Shown: positions 7,508-15,867, counted from the first letter of the stretch. The stretch is DNA of 58,439 nucleotides from CAYQDR01 sp964416315 (GCA_964416315.1 CAYQDR010000013.1:1-58439), one strand, 5' to 3'. Made by a program: numbers and translations. Notes: generated by a model not told the origin, from the sequence alone.

Positions 7508-8641
7508 ATGGCGGTCGAGGCCGGGCTCATCCGGGGACTCGAGGGCGTCGTGGCCGCCCCGACGCGGCTCTGCGACCTCGACGGCGCCCGGGGGCGGCTC
7601 GCCTACCACGGCTACGACATCGACGACCTGGCGCCGTACGCCTCGTTCGAGGAGGTGGTGTGGCTCCTCTGGCACGGCGAGCTGCCGCGGGCCAGGGAGC
7701 TGGAGCGCTTCCGGAAGGAGCTGGCGCGCGCACGGCGCCTGCCGCCGCTCGTGCTCCGGGCCGTCCGCGTGTTCCCGAAGACGATGCACCCCATGCGGGT
7801 GCTGCAAGCCGGCGTCGCGCTCCTCGGGGGCCTGGACCCCGACGCGGAGGACAACGCCCCCGAGGCGAACCTCCGCAAGGCCACGCGGCTCGTCGCGCAG
7901 ATGGCGACACTCACGACGGCCTTCCACCGGATCCGGCAGGGCAAGCGTCCCGTGCCGACCCGGCCGGCCCTGTCCCACGCCGCCAACTTCCTCTACACCC
8001 TCTCCGGCCGGACGCCGAAGCCCGTGGACGTCCGGGCGTTCGACGCGGCCCTCGTCCTCTACGCCGAGCACGAGTTCAACGCCTCCACGTTCACGGGCCG
8101 CGTGGTCGCCTCGACGCTCGCCGACATGCACTCCGCCGTCTCGGGCGCCCTCGGCGCGCTCAAGGGCCCGCTCCACGGCGGCGCGGGCGAGGCCGTCATG
8201 CGGACGCTCCAGGAGGTCGGGCACCCGGACCGGGCCGAGGCCTTCACGCGCCAGGCGCTCGCAGAGAAGCGGCGGCTGATGGGGTTCGGCCACCGCGTCT
8301 ACAAGGCCGGCGACCCGCGGGCCCGCATCCTCCGGCAGCTCGCCGAGGACGCGTGCCGGCAGTCCGGCGAGGCGATCTGGTTCGACACCGCCGTGCGCCT
8401 CCACGAAGTGGTCAACCGGGAGAAGGGCCTGATCCCCAACGTGGACTTCTACTCGGCGCCGCTCTTCTACGCGCTCGGAATCCCGGTGAACCTCTTCGTG
8501 CCGGTCATCGCCGTCTCGCGGATCGCCGGCTGGACCGCGAACCTCCTCGAGCAGTACGCCGACAACCGGTTGATCCGGCCGCGCGCCGAGTACGTCGGCG
8601 CGGCGCGCCGGCCGTTCCAGCCGCTCGCCGCGCGAGGCTGA
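7508..8641 (+). CDS. gltA: Citrate synthase
   Basis: The 377-residue enzyme is of the short bacterial type. It condenses oxaloacetate and acetyl-CoA, although 2-methylcitrate synthases look very similar. The catalytic triad is visible: His223 in KGPLHGGAGE, His262 in GFGHRVYKAGDPR and Asp313 in NVDFYSAP. The C-terminal block NLLEQYADNRLIRP is typical. It is followed 57 bp later by aconitase, so the two first TCA-cycle steps are adjacent. A PrpF-like isomerase at 13270 leaves the 2-methylcitrate route as an alternative, but no methylcitrate lyase is present. Confidence 0.9.
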   Translation: MAVEAGLIRGLEGVVAAPTRLCDLDGARGRLAYHGYDIDDLAPYASFEEVVWLLWHGELPRARELERFRKELARARRLPPLVLRAVRVFPKTMHPMRVLQAGVALLGGLDPDAEDNAPEANLRKATRLVAQMATLTTAFHRIRQGKRPVPTRPALSHAANFLYTLSGRTPKPVDVRAFDAALVLYAEHEFNASTFTGRVVASTLADMHSAVSGALGALKGPLHGGAGEAVMRTLQEVGHPDRAEAFTRQALAEKRRLMGFGHRVYKAGDPRARILRQLAEDACRQSGEAIWFDTAVRLHEVVNREKGLIPNVDFYSAPLFYALGIPVNLFVPVIAVSRIAGWTANLLEQYADNRLIRPRAEYVGAARRPFQPLAARG

Positions 8642-8655
8642 TGGGCCACCGGTTT

Positions 8656-8690
8656 CCCTCTCCCCCGTCCGGGGAGAGGGTGGGGTGAGG
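8656..8690. repeat. CCCTCTCCCC hairpin, copy 2
   Basis: CCCTCTCCCC/GGGGAGAGGG stem with loop CGTCC, followed by TGGGGTGAGGG. It fills the gap between citrate synthase and aconitase. Confidence 0.85.
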
Positions 8691-8697
8691 GGGTTCC

Positions 8698-10641
8698 GTG
8701 GCCCAGGGCCTCGTCCAGAAGCTCGTCGCGAGCCACGTCGTGGCCGGGACGCCGGTCGCGGGCCGCGAGATCGGCCTCCGCGTGGACCAGGTCCTCCTCA
8801 CCGACACCAACGGCACCATGGCCTGGCTCCAGTTCGAGGCGATGGGCTTCGACCAGGTCCAGGCGCCGACGGTGGTCACCTACGTCGACCACAACGTCTA
8901 CCAGTTCGACTCCCGGAACACGGACGACCACCGCTACCTCGCGACGGCCTCCCGCCGGTACGGCGGCTGGTACTCGAAGCCCGGGAACGGGATCTGCCAC
9001 CAGGTCCACCTCGAGACCTTCGGCGCCGCCGGCCTCGTCCTCCTCGGCTCCGACAGCCACACCCCGCTCTGCGGCGCGCTCGGCATGCTCGCGATCGGCG
9101 CCGGAGGCCTCGACGTCGCCTGTGCGATGGGCGGCGGGGCGTACTTCTTGCCCATGCCGCAGGTCGTCCGGGTCCACCTGACCGGGCGCCTGCGCCCGTG
9201 GGTCGCGGCGAAGGACGTCATCCTCGAGCTGCTCCGGCGCCTCACCGTCCGCGGCGGCTTCGGGAAGATCTTCGAGTACGCGGGGCCGGGCGTGGCGACC
9301 CTCACCGTCCCGCAGCGCGCGACGATCGCGAACATGGGGGCGGAGCTCGGGCTCACGACCTCCGTCTTCCCGTCGGACGAGGTGACGCGCGAGTACCTGG
9401 CCCGGCTCGACCGCGAGGCCGCCTGGCGCCCGCTCGGCGCGGATCCCGACGCCCGCTACGACGACGCGATCGAGCTCGACCTCGGCGCACTGGAGCCCCT
9501 CGTCGCGCTCCCCGGCTCCCCCGACAACGTCGTCCCGGTGGGCGAGGTCGCGGGGACGCGCGTCGAGCAGGTCCTGGTCGGCTCGTGCACGAACGGCTCC
9601 TGGGAGGACATGTACGTCGTCGCGGAGGTCCTCCGGGGACGGCGCGTCCACCCCGACGTCTCCTTCATCCTCTTCCCGGCGAGCCAGCAGATCCTCGAGA
9701 CGATGGCGCGCCGCGGCCTGGTCGCCGACCTCCTGGCCGCCGGCGCAGTGATCTCCGAGTCCACCTGCGGCGCCTGCCCCGGCATCGGCCACGTCCCGGC
9801 CGCCGGCTCGAAGAGCCTCCGCGCCTTCAACCGGAACTTCCCCGGGCGGAGCGGGGTCACGGGGGACGAGGTCTACCTCTGCTCCTCCCAGACGGCGACC
9901 GTCTCGGCGCTCCACGGGGCGATCACGGACCCGCGGGCGCTCGGGTCGGCGCCCCAGATCGTCTTCCCGCCGCGTTTCACCCCCGCGACCGCGGGCCTGG
10001 TTCCGCCGGCGACCGACGGGTCGGTGAAGGTCGTCAAGGGCCCGAACATCCGCGACGTGCCCGTCGGCCAACCGGTCGGCGACGAGATCGCCGGGCCCGT
10101 CCTGATCAAGGTCGGCGACAAGGTCTCGACCGACGACATCTCGCCCTCGGGCGCCCAGGTGCTGGTCTTCCGCTCGAACATCCCGGCCATCAGCGAGTAC
10201 ACGTTCCGCCACCTCGACGCGGAGTTCGTGGCCCGTGCCCGGGCGGCGGGGGGCGGGTTCATCGTCGCCGGCCAGACCTACGGCCAGGGCTCCTCCCGCG
10301 AGGCTGCGGCGATCGCGCCGATGTACCTCGGCGTGCGCGGCGTCCTCGCCAAGACCTTCGCGCGGATCCACCGCGCGAACCTGATCAACTGGGGCGTGCT
10401 CCCGCTCGAGTTCGCCGACCCCGCCGACTACGACGCGATCGGCCCGGGTGACCGCCTGCGGCTCCGCGGGATCGCGGCCGGCCTCGCCGCGGGGGCGCTC
10501 ACGGTGGAGGACGAGACGACCGGCCGCCGGATCCCCGTCCGCTGCGTCCTGACCGACCGCGAGCGCGCGATCCTCCTGGCCGGCGGGCGCCTCGCCCACA
10601 CGCGGCTGGGCTCCTCGACGACACGATCGATCTCTGGGTGA
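8698..10641 (+). CDS. acn: Aconitate hydratase (short aconitase type)
   Basis: This 647-residue Fe-S hydrolyase interconverts citrate and isocitrate. The [4Fe-4S] cysteines are recognisable in VGSCTNGSW and ESTCGACPGIGH. The substrate-binding serine/arginine loop is in YGQGSSREAAAIAPMYLG, and the swivel domain occupies roughly the last 170 residues. It is far shorter than AcnA (about 890 aa), fitting the short putative aconitase group found in many anaerobes and environmental phyla. The start is a GTG at 8698. Its stop overlaps the GTG of the following small gene. Homoaconitase or methylaconitate activity cannot be excluded. Confidence 0.9.
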   Translation: MAQGLVQKLVASHVVAGTPVAGREIGLRVDQVLLTDTNGTMAWLQFEAMGFDQVQAPTVVTYVDHNVYQFDSRNTDDHRYLATASRRYGGWYSKPGNGICHQVHLETFGAAGLVLLGSDSHTPLCGALGMLAIGAGGLDVACAMGGGAYFLPMPQVVRVHLTGRLRPWVAAKDVILELLRRLTVRGGFGKIFEYAGPGVATLTVPQRATIANMGAELGLTTSVFPSDEVTREYLARLDREAAWRPLGADPDARYDDAIELDLGALEPLVALPGSPDNVVPVGEVAGTRVEQVLVGSCTNGSWEDMYVVAEVLRGRRVHPDVSFILFPASQQILETMARRGLVADLLAAGAVISESTCGACPGIGHVPAAGSKSLRAFNRNFPGRSGVTGDEVYLCSSQTATVSALHGAITDPRALGSAPQIVFPPRFTPATAGLVPPATDGSVKVVKGPNIRDVPVGQPVGDEIAGPVLIKVGDKVSTDDISPSGAQVLVFRSNIPAISEYTFRHLDAEFVARARAAGGGFIVAGQTYGQGSSREAAAIAPMYLGVRGVLAKTFARIHRANLINWGVLPLEFADPADYDAIGPGDRLRLRGIAAGLAAGALTVEDETTGRRIPVRCVLTDRERAILLAGGRLAHTRLGSSTTRSISG

Positions 10642-11009
10642 AAGGGCTGCCGGAGGCCGAGATCCTGCACATCGTCTCCCTCCTCGGCAAGAAGACGAGC
10701 GGCTTCTCGGAGTTTGGCTACTATCCCTTCCGATCCTCAAAGGAGGCCGGGGCCAAACCGACGTTCCAGGAGTGGCTCGATCAGCGCTACGGCCCGCGCT
10801 TTGTCGTACACGAGTTTCCGACGGTGGATGCGCGAGGGATCCCGCCCAACGTTCTCGAAGCGGTGACGAGTCATGTGCTGCAGCTCGTCGAGAAGGGCTG
10901 CACCGTCGTGGTCGTGGACTCTGCGGGATGCGAACGAACCGCGAGAATCTGCGAGGCGATCGGATACAAGCGAGTACACCAGACGGCACACCGGCCGCGC
11001 CGTGGCTGA
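10638..11009 (+). CDS. Hypothetical protein with phosphatase-like loop (DSAGxERT)
   Basis: I do not recognise a named family. The 123-residue product has an aromatic region (SEFGYYPFRS) and near the C-terminus VVVVDSAGCERTARICEAIG. This matches a tyrosine-phosphatase P-loop (HCxxGxxRT) in spacing, but the His-Cys pair is replaced by Val-Asp. Codons upstream of the GTG are still open and read DDTIDLWVKG, which looks protein-like. The annotated start may therefore be internal to an older, longer gene whose 5' end is now inside the aconitase 3' end. The last dozen residues run towards the 11014 repeat and may be altered. Confidence 0.5.
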   Translation: MKGLPEAEILHIVSLLGKKTSGFSEFGYYPFRSSKEAGAKPTFQEWLDQRYGPRFVVHEFPTVDARGIPPNVLEAVTSHVLQLVEKGCTVVVVDSAGCERTARICEAIGYKRVHQTAHRPRRG

Positions 11010-11013
11010 CGCC

Positions 11014-11053
11014 AGGCGTTATGCGGCCGGAGCGGGCGAGCGAGCTGAAATGA
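11014..11053. repeat. Direct repeat, left copy, flanking the toxin-antitoxin island
   Basis: GCGTTATGCGGC, then GGAGCGGGCG and a GAAATGAT end. It is repeated with about four mismatches at 12998-13036. On the minus strand it encodes the last residues and TAA stop of the HigA-like gene, within GCATAACGCC, which resembles an attC core-site end. Confidence 0.65.
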
Positions 11054-11351
11054 TACGCGACAGTTCGAGGCGCGACGTGCCGAGAACCAGCAGCGACCTG
11101 ATTAGAAGGTCGAGCGACACCGAGGGGTCGCCGGCCTCCATCTTGGCGATGCGCGACTGGCTCGACCGGAGCAGCTTCGCGAGGTCCGCCTGTGTCAGAC
11201 TCCGGCGTTGTCGTCGCTCGCGTAGCCCGCTGGCCAGTCGCACCTTGAGGTCGACGTACGCGGCCTCCTCGTCGCTAAGCCGCAGAAACTCCCGGGCATT
11301 GCCGATCTTCCACCCCTTTGCCTCTAGCCGTCTTCGCTTTTCCTCACGCAT
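11019..11351 (-). CDS. XRE-family antitoxin (HigA-like)
   Basis: The 110-residue protein has a helix-turn-helix at about 47-75 (SLTQADLAKLLRSSQSRIAK) preceded by a helical N-terminus. It overlaps the 3' end of the RelE/HigB-like toxin by 8 bp and is transcribed after it. The toxin-first order is typical of HigBA modules. The antitoxin would bind and neutralise the toxin and repress the operon. The final residues (ISARSPAPAA) are encoded by the flanking direct repeat, so the C-terminal tail was probably set by a recombination junction. Confidence 0.85.
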   Translation of the reverse strand: MREEKRRRLEAKGWKIGNAREFLRLSDEEAAYVDLKVRLASGLRERRQRRSLTQADLAKLLRSSQSRIAKMEAGDPSVSLDLLIRSLLVLGTSRLELSRIISARSPAPAA

Positions 11352-11676
11352 GGTCGTACTCCCTGAGCCTTCTCGTGCACGCTTCGATGACGATCTTCGG
11401 CATCGCCCGGGTCTTCTTGCTGAAGACCTCCAAGATCACGACGGCGTCGGAGTCAAGCCGGTACACGATTCTCCAGTCAGTCCCGACGTCACGGACGCGC
11501 AGCTCGTGGCAGCGCGGACCCACGACGGGCATCGGTCGCGAGTGCGGCATGCCAAGCACTTCGCGCTTTTGCAGGCGACGAAGAAGATACCCGGCCTCCA
11601 GCCTGGCCGCCCGGGAGAAGGGCGGCGTCTTGATCTCCCCGTGAAGCCAGACGAGCGGTCTGTCGCTCGGGCTCAC
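11344..11676 (-). CDS. RelE/HigB-type toxin (phage Gp49-like family)
   Basis: This 110-residue protein resembles the Gp49-like/DUF891 branch of RelE toxins, ribosome-dependent mRNA endonucleases. Useful landmarks are ARLEAGYLLRRLQ, the central HELRVRD and WRIVYRLDSD segments, and VVILEVFSKKTR with basic residues before the C-terminal helix. The GTG start at 11676 lies 7 bases after a -10 box, implying a leaderless message. Base composition is slightly less GC-biased than the surrounding metabolic genes, consistent with lateral acquisition. Confidence 0.88.
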   Translation of the reverse strand: MSPSDRPLVWLHGEIKTPPFSRAARLEAGYLLRRLQKREVLGMPHSRPMPVVGPRCHELRVRDVGTDWRIVYRLDSDAVVILEVFSKKTRAMPKIVIEACTRRLREYDHA

Positions 11677-11683
11677 GGTCAGA

Positions 11684-11712
11684 ACTCTATGTCAGATGCG
11701 ACATGCCGTCAA
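11684..11712 (-). promoter_or_regulatory. Predicted promoter of the HigBA-like module (leaderless)
   Basis: On the minus strand: TTGACG (11712-11707), 17-base spacer, TAGAGT (11689-11684), then 7 bases to the GTG at 11676. The region upstream to 11860 shows no convincing gene. Confidence 0.6.
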
Positions 11713-11860
11713 GACGCCTCGGCCGGAGAGCGCATGACCTGATGCCGATCGCTAGGCCTCGCAGGCAGGTTATGTAGTCTTCTGAGGGGATAGGGACCGA
11801 GCATGAAGACGGGCACTTCGTTCGGCATCTGCTCGGAGTCTGGGTACGCGGCGTGGGATC

Positions 11861-12090
11861 ATCGGTAGGCGGGCAGCCCGTCTTCTCGCCCGCAACAAAC
11901 CGCCGGTGTGGCCGTGCGTCGTCTGTGGCCATCCCGCCACCCTTGTTTGCCCATTTTGCATCGACGAGCGCGACCCCTTCTGCTGCGCGCGACACGCAGC
12001 CGAGCATGAATGTGGTGAGGAAGACGTTTTCCTGCCCGTCGTGAACTCACCGCGCATGGGCGTGTGTGGGTACACCGGCGAGGACCTGAC
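11861..12090 (+). pseudogene. 3' fragment of a pRiA4b ORF-3-like (IS1096 TnpR-type) gene
   Basis: The frame encodes a Cys-rich segment, CVVCGHPATLVCPFCIDE, with a later CCARHAAEHECGEE, ending LPVVNSPRMGVCGYTGE. I recognise this as the C-terminal zinc-ribbon-like tail of pRiA4b ORF-3/MM3350-type proteins, associated with IS1096-like elements. The main N-terminal domain is missing: upstream of about 11861 the frame no longer looks conserved. The frame continues without a stop through the attC-like site into vapC, which I regard as accidental read-through in GC-rich DNA. Confidence 0.55.
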
Positions 12091-12112
12091 CAGCGAGTGG
12101 AGTGGACCGCCG

Positions 12113-12175
12113 CGCAACCGGGCTGCTTCACGCGGCCATCGGCGGGCGGCGGCCGCTCACCCGCCCGTTAGGCCT
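12113..12175. other. attC-like imperfect palindrome
   Basis: The 63-base segment starts with GCGCAAC and ends with GTTAGGC, matching the RYYYAAC...GTTRRRY outline of an integron recombination site (the left end is imperfect). Internal arms include GCGGCC/GGCCGC and CGGGC/GCCCG. It separates the ORF-3-like fragment from the VapBC-like cassette. No integron integrase is in the window. Confidence 0.35.
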
Positions 12176-12205
12176 CGGGAGGTAGGCCCATCGCGGAGCG
12201 CCAGC

Positions 12206-12234
12206 TTGACAGATCGGCCGGGGCCGATTACAGT
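12206..12234 (+). promoter_or_regulatory. Predicted promoter of the VapBC-like module (leaderless)
   Basis: A perfect TTGACA (12206-12211), 17-base spacer, TACAGT (12229-12234), then 8 bases to the ATG at 12243. Confidence 0.6.
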
Positions 12235-12242
12235 CGTGCCAC

Positions 12243-12455
12243 ATGAGTCACACAATCACGGTTCGTCTCAGCAAGGAGCTTGCAGCCTGGCTGGAGCGGG
12301 TGGCCGCCGAGACCGGTGTTTCTCAGGGCAAGCTCGTCCGCGACCAGCTGGAGAAGGCCAAGGCGAACGATTCACCTCGGTCGTTCATGCGGCTGGCCGG
12401 CTCCGTTCGCGGGCCCAGGGACCTCTCCTCACGCAAAGGCTTCTCCCGCTCGTGA
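12243..12455 (+). CDS. Ribbon-helix-helix antitoxin (VapB/CopG-like)
   Basis: The 70-residue protein begins with the beta strand SHTITVRLSKELAAWL followed by two helices (VAAETGVSQGKLVRDQL). This is the CopG/Arc ribbon-helix-helix DNA-binding fold. The C-terminal 25 residues would wrap the toxin. Its TGA overlaps the GTG of the PIN-domain gene (GTGA), the classic VapBC layout. The promoter just upstream suggests autoregulation by the complex. Confidence 0.88.
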   Translation: MSHTITVRLSKELAAWLERVAAETGVSQGKLVRDQLEKAKANDSPRSFMRLAGSVRGPRDLSSRKGFSRS

Positions 12456-12859
12456 AGGGGATCGCGGACACCGGCTTCCTGGTCGCCTTCGCGAACCGCA
12501 ACGATCGGCATCACGGGTGGGCCGTCCGGGTGGCGGAGCGCGTGACCGAGCCCCTGCTGACGTGCGAGGCCGTGCTGGCGGAAGCCGCCTTCCATCTCCA
12601 GAGCGTGGCGCTGGTCCTGGCGATGCTGCACGAAGGACTGGCCGTGCTGGCCTTCGACTGCCGTGACCACCTCCCGCAGCTCGAGGCGCTGGCCGTGCGC
12701 TACGCCGACCGCCATCCAGACCTGGCCGATCTGTGTCTCATCCGCATGAGCGAACTCCATCCCCGCCACAGCGTCATCACCGTGGACCAGGAGGACTTCC
12801 GGGTCTACCGGCGCAACAAGCGCGAGATCATCCCGCTCGTCTGTCCGCCTCATGCGTAG
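12452..12859 (+). CDS. PIN-domain toxin ribonuclease (VapC-like)
   Basis: The 135-residue PIN domain shows the acidic metal-binding set: Asp in IADTGFLVAF, Glu in AVLAEAAFHL, Asp in HPDLADLCLI and Asp in VITVDQEDF. VapC toxins cut tRNA or rRNA and are held inactive by VapB. The frame is open far upstream, back through gene debris. I place the start at the GTG at 12452 because it overlaps the vapB stop and begins the PIN fold with only three preceding residues. It could be active, as no catalytic residue is missing. Confidence 0.88.
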   Translation: MKGIADTGFLVAFANRNDRHHGWAVRVAERVTEPLLTCEAVLAEAAFHLQSVALVLAMLHEGLAVLAFDCRDHLPQLEALAVRYADRHPDLADLCLIRMSELHPRHSVITVDQEDFRVYRRNKREIIPLVCPPHA

Positions 12860-12997
12860 GTCATTTCACAGGCGCCTCCCCGGGCGGGCCGCGGGTGGTA
12901 CGGTGGCCCGCGCGGGGGATTCGGTGCGGCTACAGGACGAGACGGCCGGCATCCCGCGTGGTTGACCTGGAGTGTTTGGGCCGCTGATCAGCCGCGG

Positions 12998-13036
12998 CGT
13001 TATGCGGCAGGAGCGGGCGGGCGAGCGGAAATGATG
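12998..13036. repeat. Direct repeat, right copy, flanking the toxin-antitoxin island
   Basis: Matches 11014-11053. On the minus strand it would encode IISARPPAPAA and a TAA, but no HTH gene precedes it. The gap 12860-13269 otherwise shows only Pro/Arg-rich, non-protein-like frames. Confidence 0.65.
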
Positions 13037-13269
13037 CCCGCCGCGCCCCCTGGGCACCGTCCACCCGCCCCGTCGCCTCGCACCCGGGGCCGCCCCCTGC
13101 CCTCGCCGCCTTCCTGCCCTCCCCCCTGGCGGGACGCGACCGCGCTAGTCTATTCTGGGTCGGGAAGCCTTCCGGGACCATTCAGGGTGCGACCCGGTGG
13201 ACGAGGGGAACTCAGAAAGAGAGCACGGGGAAGGAGCGCTGTGAAACTCCGTGATTCTTCCGTGATCCG

Positions 13270-14418
13270 GTGAGCCAGCGGCGCATCCGCGCGGTCTTCG
13301 TCCGGGGCGGGACGAGCCGCGCCCTCGTCTTCCTCCGTGCCGATCTACCGGCCGACCCCGCCGGCTGGGACGCGATCTTCCTCGCCGCCCTCGGCAGCCC
13401 CGACCCGACCGGCCGGCAGCTCGACGGGCTCGGCGGGGGGATCTCGTCACTGTCGAAGGTCGCGGTGGTGGGGCCGCCGAGCCGGCCGGACGCGGACGTA
13501 GACTACACCTTCGGCCAGGTCGAGGTCACCCGCCCCTTCGTGGACTACAAGGGCAACTGCGGGAACATCTCGTCGGCGATCGGGCCGTTCGCGATCGACG
13601 AGGGGCTCGTCCCGGCGCGCGAGCCCGAGACGCTGGTCCGCATCCACAACACGAACACGCGGAAGCTCGTCCTCGCCCGCGTCCCCGTCGAGGGCGGGCG
13701 CGCGGCCGTCCGGGGCGACTTCGCGCTACCCGGGGTGCCGGGCACGGGGGCCCGGATCACCCTCCATTTCTTCGACCCTGGCGGCGCCGTGACGGGGCGC
13801 CTGCTCCCCACCGGGCGGGCGCGCGACGTCCTGGACGTGCCCGGCGTGGGCGCGCTGGCGGCCTCGCTCGTGGACGCGACGAACCCCCTCGTCTTCGTCC
13901 GCGCCAAGGACCTCGGGCTCGAGGGAACGGAGCGGCCGGAGGCCCTCGACGCCGAGGCGGGCCTGCCCGAGCGCCTCGAGGCGATCCGCGGCGCCGCGGC
14001 GGTCCGGATGGGGCTCGCGCGCCACGTCGAGGAGGCGCGCCGGGAAAGCCCCGCCGTGCCGAAGGTCGCCTTCGTCGCGCCCCCTGCCGCCTACCGGACG
14101 CTGGCCGGGGAAGCGGTGCCGGCCGACGGGGTGGACCTCGTCGCCCGCGTCGTCTCCATGGGGAAGGTCCACCGCGCCTTCGCGCTCACCGGCGCGATGT
14201 GCCTCGCCGTCGCCGCGCGGATCGAGGGAAGCCTCGTCCACGAGGCCGCGGCCGCACTCGGCCCCGCGGGCGACGTCCGGATCGGGCACCCGTCGGGCGT
14301 CCTGCCGGTGGCCGCGAGCGTCGCGTGCGGCCCCGACGGGGCACCCGTCGCCGAGAAGGTGACCGTCTACCGCACGGCGCGGCGGCTCATGGAAGGCTTC
14401 GTCCTGGTTCCGGCCTGA
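13270..14418 (+). CDS. PrpF-family isomerase (2-methylaconitate / oxalomesaconate tautomerase-like)
   Basis: The 382-residue protein matches the PrpF/GalD/LigU group of diaminopimelate-epimerase-fold isomerases. It has RAVFVRGGTSRAL at the start, LGGGISSLSKVAVV and KGNCGNISSAIGPFAIDEGL near residue 100, and a second-half block VSMGKVHRAFALTGAMCLAVAA. These enzymes shift a double bond in tricarboxylates, either in the 2-methylcitrate cycle or in gallate and protocatechuate breakdown. The start is a GTG at 13270. A HAAT importer follows, so a role in degrading an imported organic acid is possible but unproven. Confidence 0.85.
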   Translation: MSQRRIRAVFVRGGTSRALVFLRADLPADPAGWDAIFLAALGSPDPTGRQLDGLGGGISSLSKVAVVGPPSRPDADVDYTFGQVEVTRPFVDYKGNCGNISSAIGPFAIDEGLVPAREPETLVRIHNTNTRKLVLARVPVEGGRAAVRGDFALPGVPGTGARITLHFFDPGGAVTGRLLPTGRARDVLDVPGVGALAASLVDATNPLVFVRAKDLGLEGTERPEALDAEAGLPERLEAIRGAAAVRMGLARHVEEARRESPAVPKVAFVAPPAAYRTLAGEAVPADGVDLVARVVSMGKVHRAFALTGAMCLAVAARIEGSLVHEAAAALGPAGDVRIGHPSGVLPVAASVACGPDGAPVAEKVTVYRTARRLMEGFVLVPA

Positions 14419-14450
14419 CGGGCCGCTCCACCAGGTTCCCCCTTACCCTG

Positions 14451-14476
14451 CCCTCTCCCCCAAGCGGGGGAGAGGG
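14451..14476. repeat. CCCTCTCCCC hairpin, copy 3
   Basis: CCCTCTCCCC/GGGGAGAGGG stem with loop CAAGCG, between the PrpF-like gene and the importer operon. Confidence 0.85.
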
Positions 14477-14501
14477 AGGCTGTGGCACGCAGGAGGACAC
14501 C

Positions 14502-15797
14502 ATGGCGACGACGAGGCGAGCGTTCCTCAGGGGAATCGGGGCCACCGCCGTGACGGCGGGCAGCCTCGCCGCGCGCGAGCGGCGGGCCGAGGCCTAGCCG
14601 CGGCCGGGCGTGCCCGCCGATCCATTGAAGATCGGCGTTGTCGCGGCGGCCGCGGGCGTGACCGCCCCGGTCGGGCAGGCCGGGCTCCGCGGGGTCCAGT
14701 GGTGGGCCGAGCGCGCCAACGCCGCCGGCGGGATCCTGGGCCGGAAGGTCGAGCTGGTCGTCGAGGAGGAGTCGTCCCCGACGGACACGGTCGAGCGCTT
14801 CCGCAAGCTCGCGCTGCAGGCAAAAGTGGAGATGATCACGGGCGGGGTCTCGACGGGCGTCGGCCTCGCGCTGGGCCCCGTGGCCGAGGAGCTCCAGATG
14901 CTCTGGCTCGCCTGGGACTCGACCACGCAGAAGGGTGTCGAGGAGTCGATGCCCAAGACCCGCTACGCCTTCCGGTCGGTGGACAACGAGGCGGAGGCGA
15001 TCGGCGGCGCCATCATGACCGCCAAGTACTTCAAGGACGTCCGGACGGTCGCCGGCATCAACAACGACTACTCGTACGGGCGCGACTGCTGGGAGGCGTA
15101 CACCACGCTCCTCAAGCGTTACAACCCCAACATCCGGCCGGTGCTGGACCTCTGGCCGAAGCTCGGCGCCACCGACTTCACCTCCCACATCGCCGCCATC
15201 CAGCGGGCGAACCCGGACCTCCTCATGTCCTCCTTCTGGTCCGGCGACACGACGATCTTCATGAAGCAGGCCGCGGCCGTGAACCTGTTCGCCAGGATGA
15301 AGGCGTGCTTCACGACCGGGGGCGGCGTCCACGACTCCCTGAAGAAGAGCTTCACCCCGGAGGGGCTCATCCTCGGCTACAACTCGATGTACTTCGACCA
15401 TCCGAAGGCGAGCCCGCTCCTCAAGGCGTTCGTCCGCGACTACCAGGCGAAGTTCAACGAGTACCCACCCTACGAGTGCGACCACGCCTACTTCACCGTC
15501 GCCGTCTACAAGGCGGCCGTGGAGAAGGCCTACGCGGCGGCCGGGAAGTGGCCGACCCGCGAGCAGGTCGCGGCGGCGCTTCCGAACCTCCCGGTCGAGT
15601 CGCTGTCGGCGACGCGCTCGTACCGCGAGGACAACATCATGGTCGGTACCTTCTACCAGGGGGTCACGACCCACCGGAACCGCTACGACTTCGTGACGAT
15701 CGACCCGGTCGAGGAGCTCCCCACGGCCCGGATCCAGAAGCCTTCGGGCAGCAAGCTCTACGACTGGATCGCCAAGCTGGACCTCTGGAGGCCCTGA
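14502..15797 (+). pseudogene. HAAT-family ABC transporter substrate-binding protein interrupted by in-frame TAG
   Basis: The ATG at 14502 begins a Tat-type signal (TTRRAFLRGIGATAVTAGS). The frame meets a TAG at 14595-14597, exactly where the mature protein should begin. After the TAG the same frame continues PRPGVPADPLKIGVVAAAAG and remains open to 15797, with a normal Peripla_BP_6 domain (GRKVELVVEEESSPTD, NNDYSYGRD, GYNSMYFDHP). One C-to-T change from CAG would explain it. A GTG at 14610 could express the domain without a signal, which would be useless for periplasmic binding. Recent nonsense mutation, sequencing error or stop suppression are the options. The downstream transporter genes look intact. 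Confidence 0.85.
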
Positions 15798-15814
15798 GGC
15801 GGCCGCGCCGCGGG

Positions 15815-15847
15815 TGGCGCCGGGCGAGCCCCGCGGGGTCCCGGGCG
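15815..15847. repeat. GC-rich palindromic repeat, copy B
   Basis: 32 of 33 bases match the unit at 286-318. It lies immediately after the binding-protein stop. Confidence 0.65.
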
Positions 15848-15867
15848 AAGGGGGACCCCCTTAGCTT

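Noticed and set aside
8467..10989. An 840-residue minus-strand frame across aconitase
   Set aside because: Its composition (Arg/Asp/Pro/Gly-rich without motifs) is that of an antisense shadow of a GC-rich gene; the plus strand has clear aconitase motifs.
11906..12859. A 317-residue fusion of a zinc-ribbon domain and a PIN toxin
   Set aside because: The frame is merely open. A separate vapB gene with its own promoter lies in between in another frame, and vapC starts at the GTG overlapping the vapB stop.
14595..14597. Pyrrolysine or general TAG recoding
   Set aside because: Two other genes here end cleanly at TAG (the CopD-like gene at 3943 and the parvulin-like gene at 26526), and nothing after the TAG in the binding-protein gene suggests a recoding signal.
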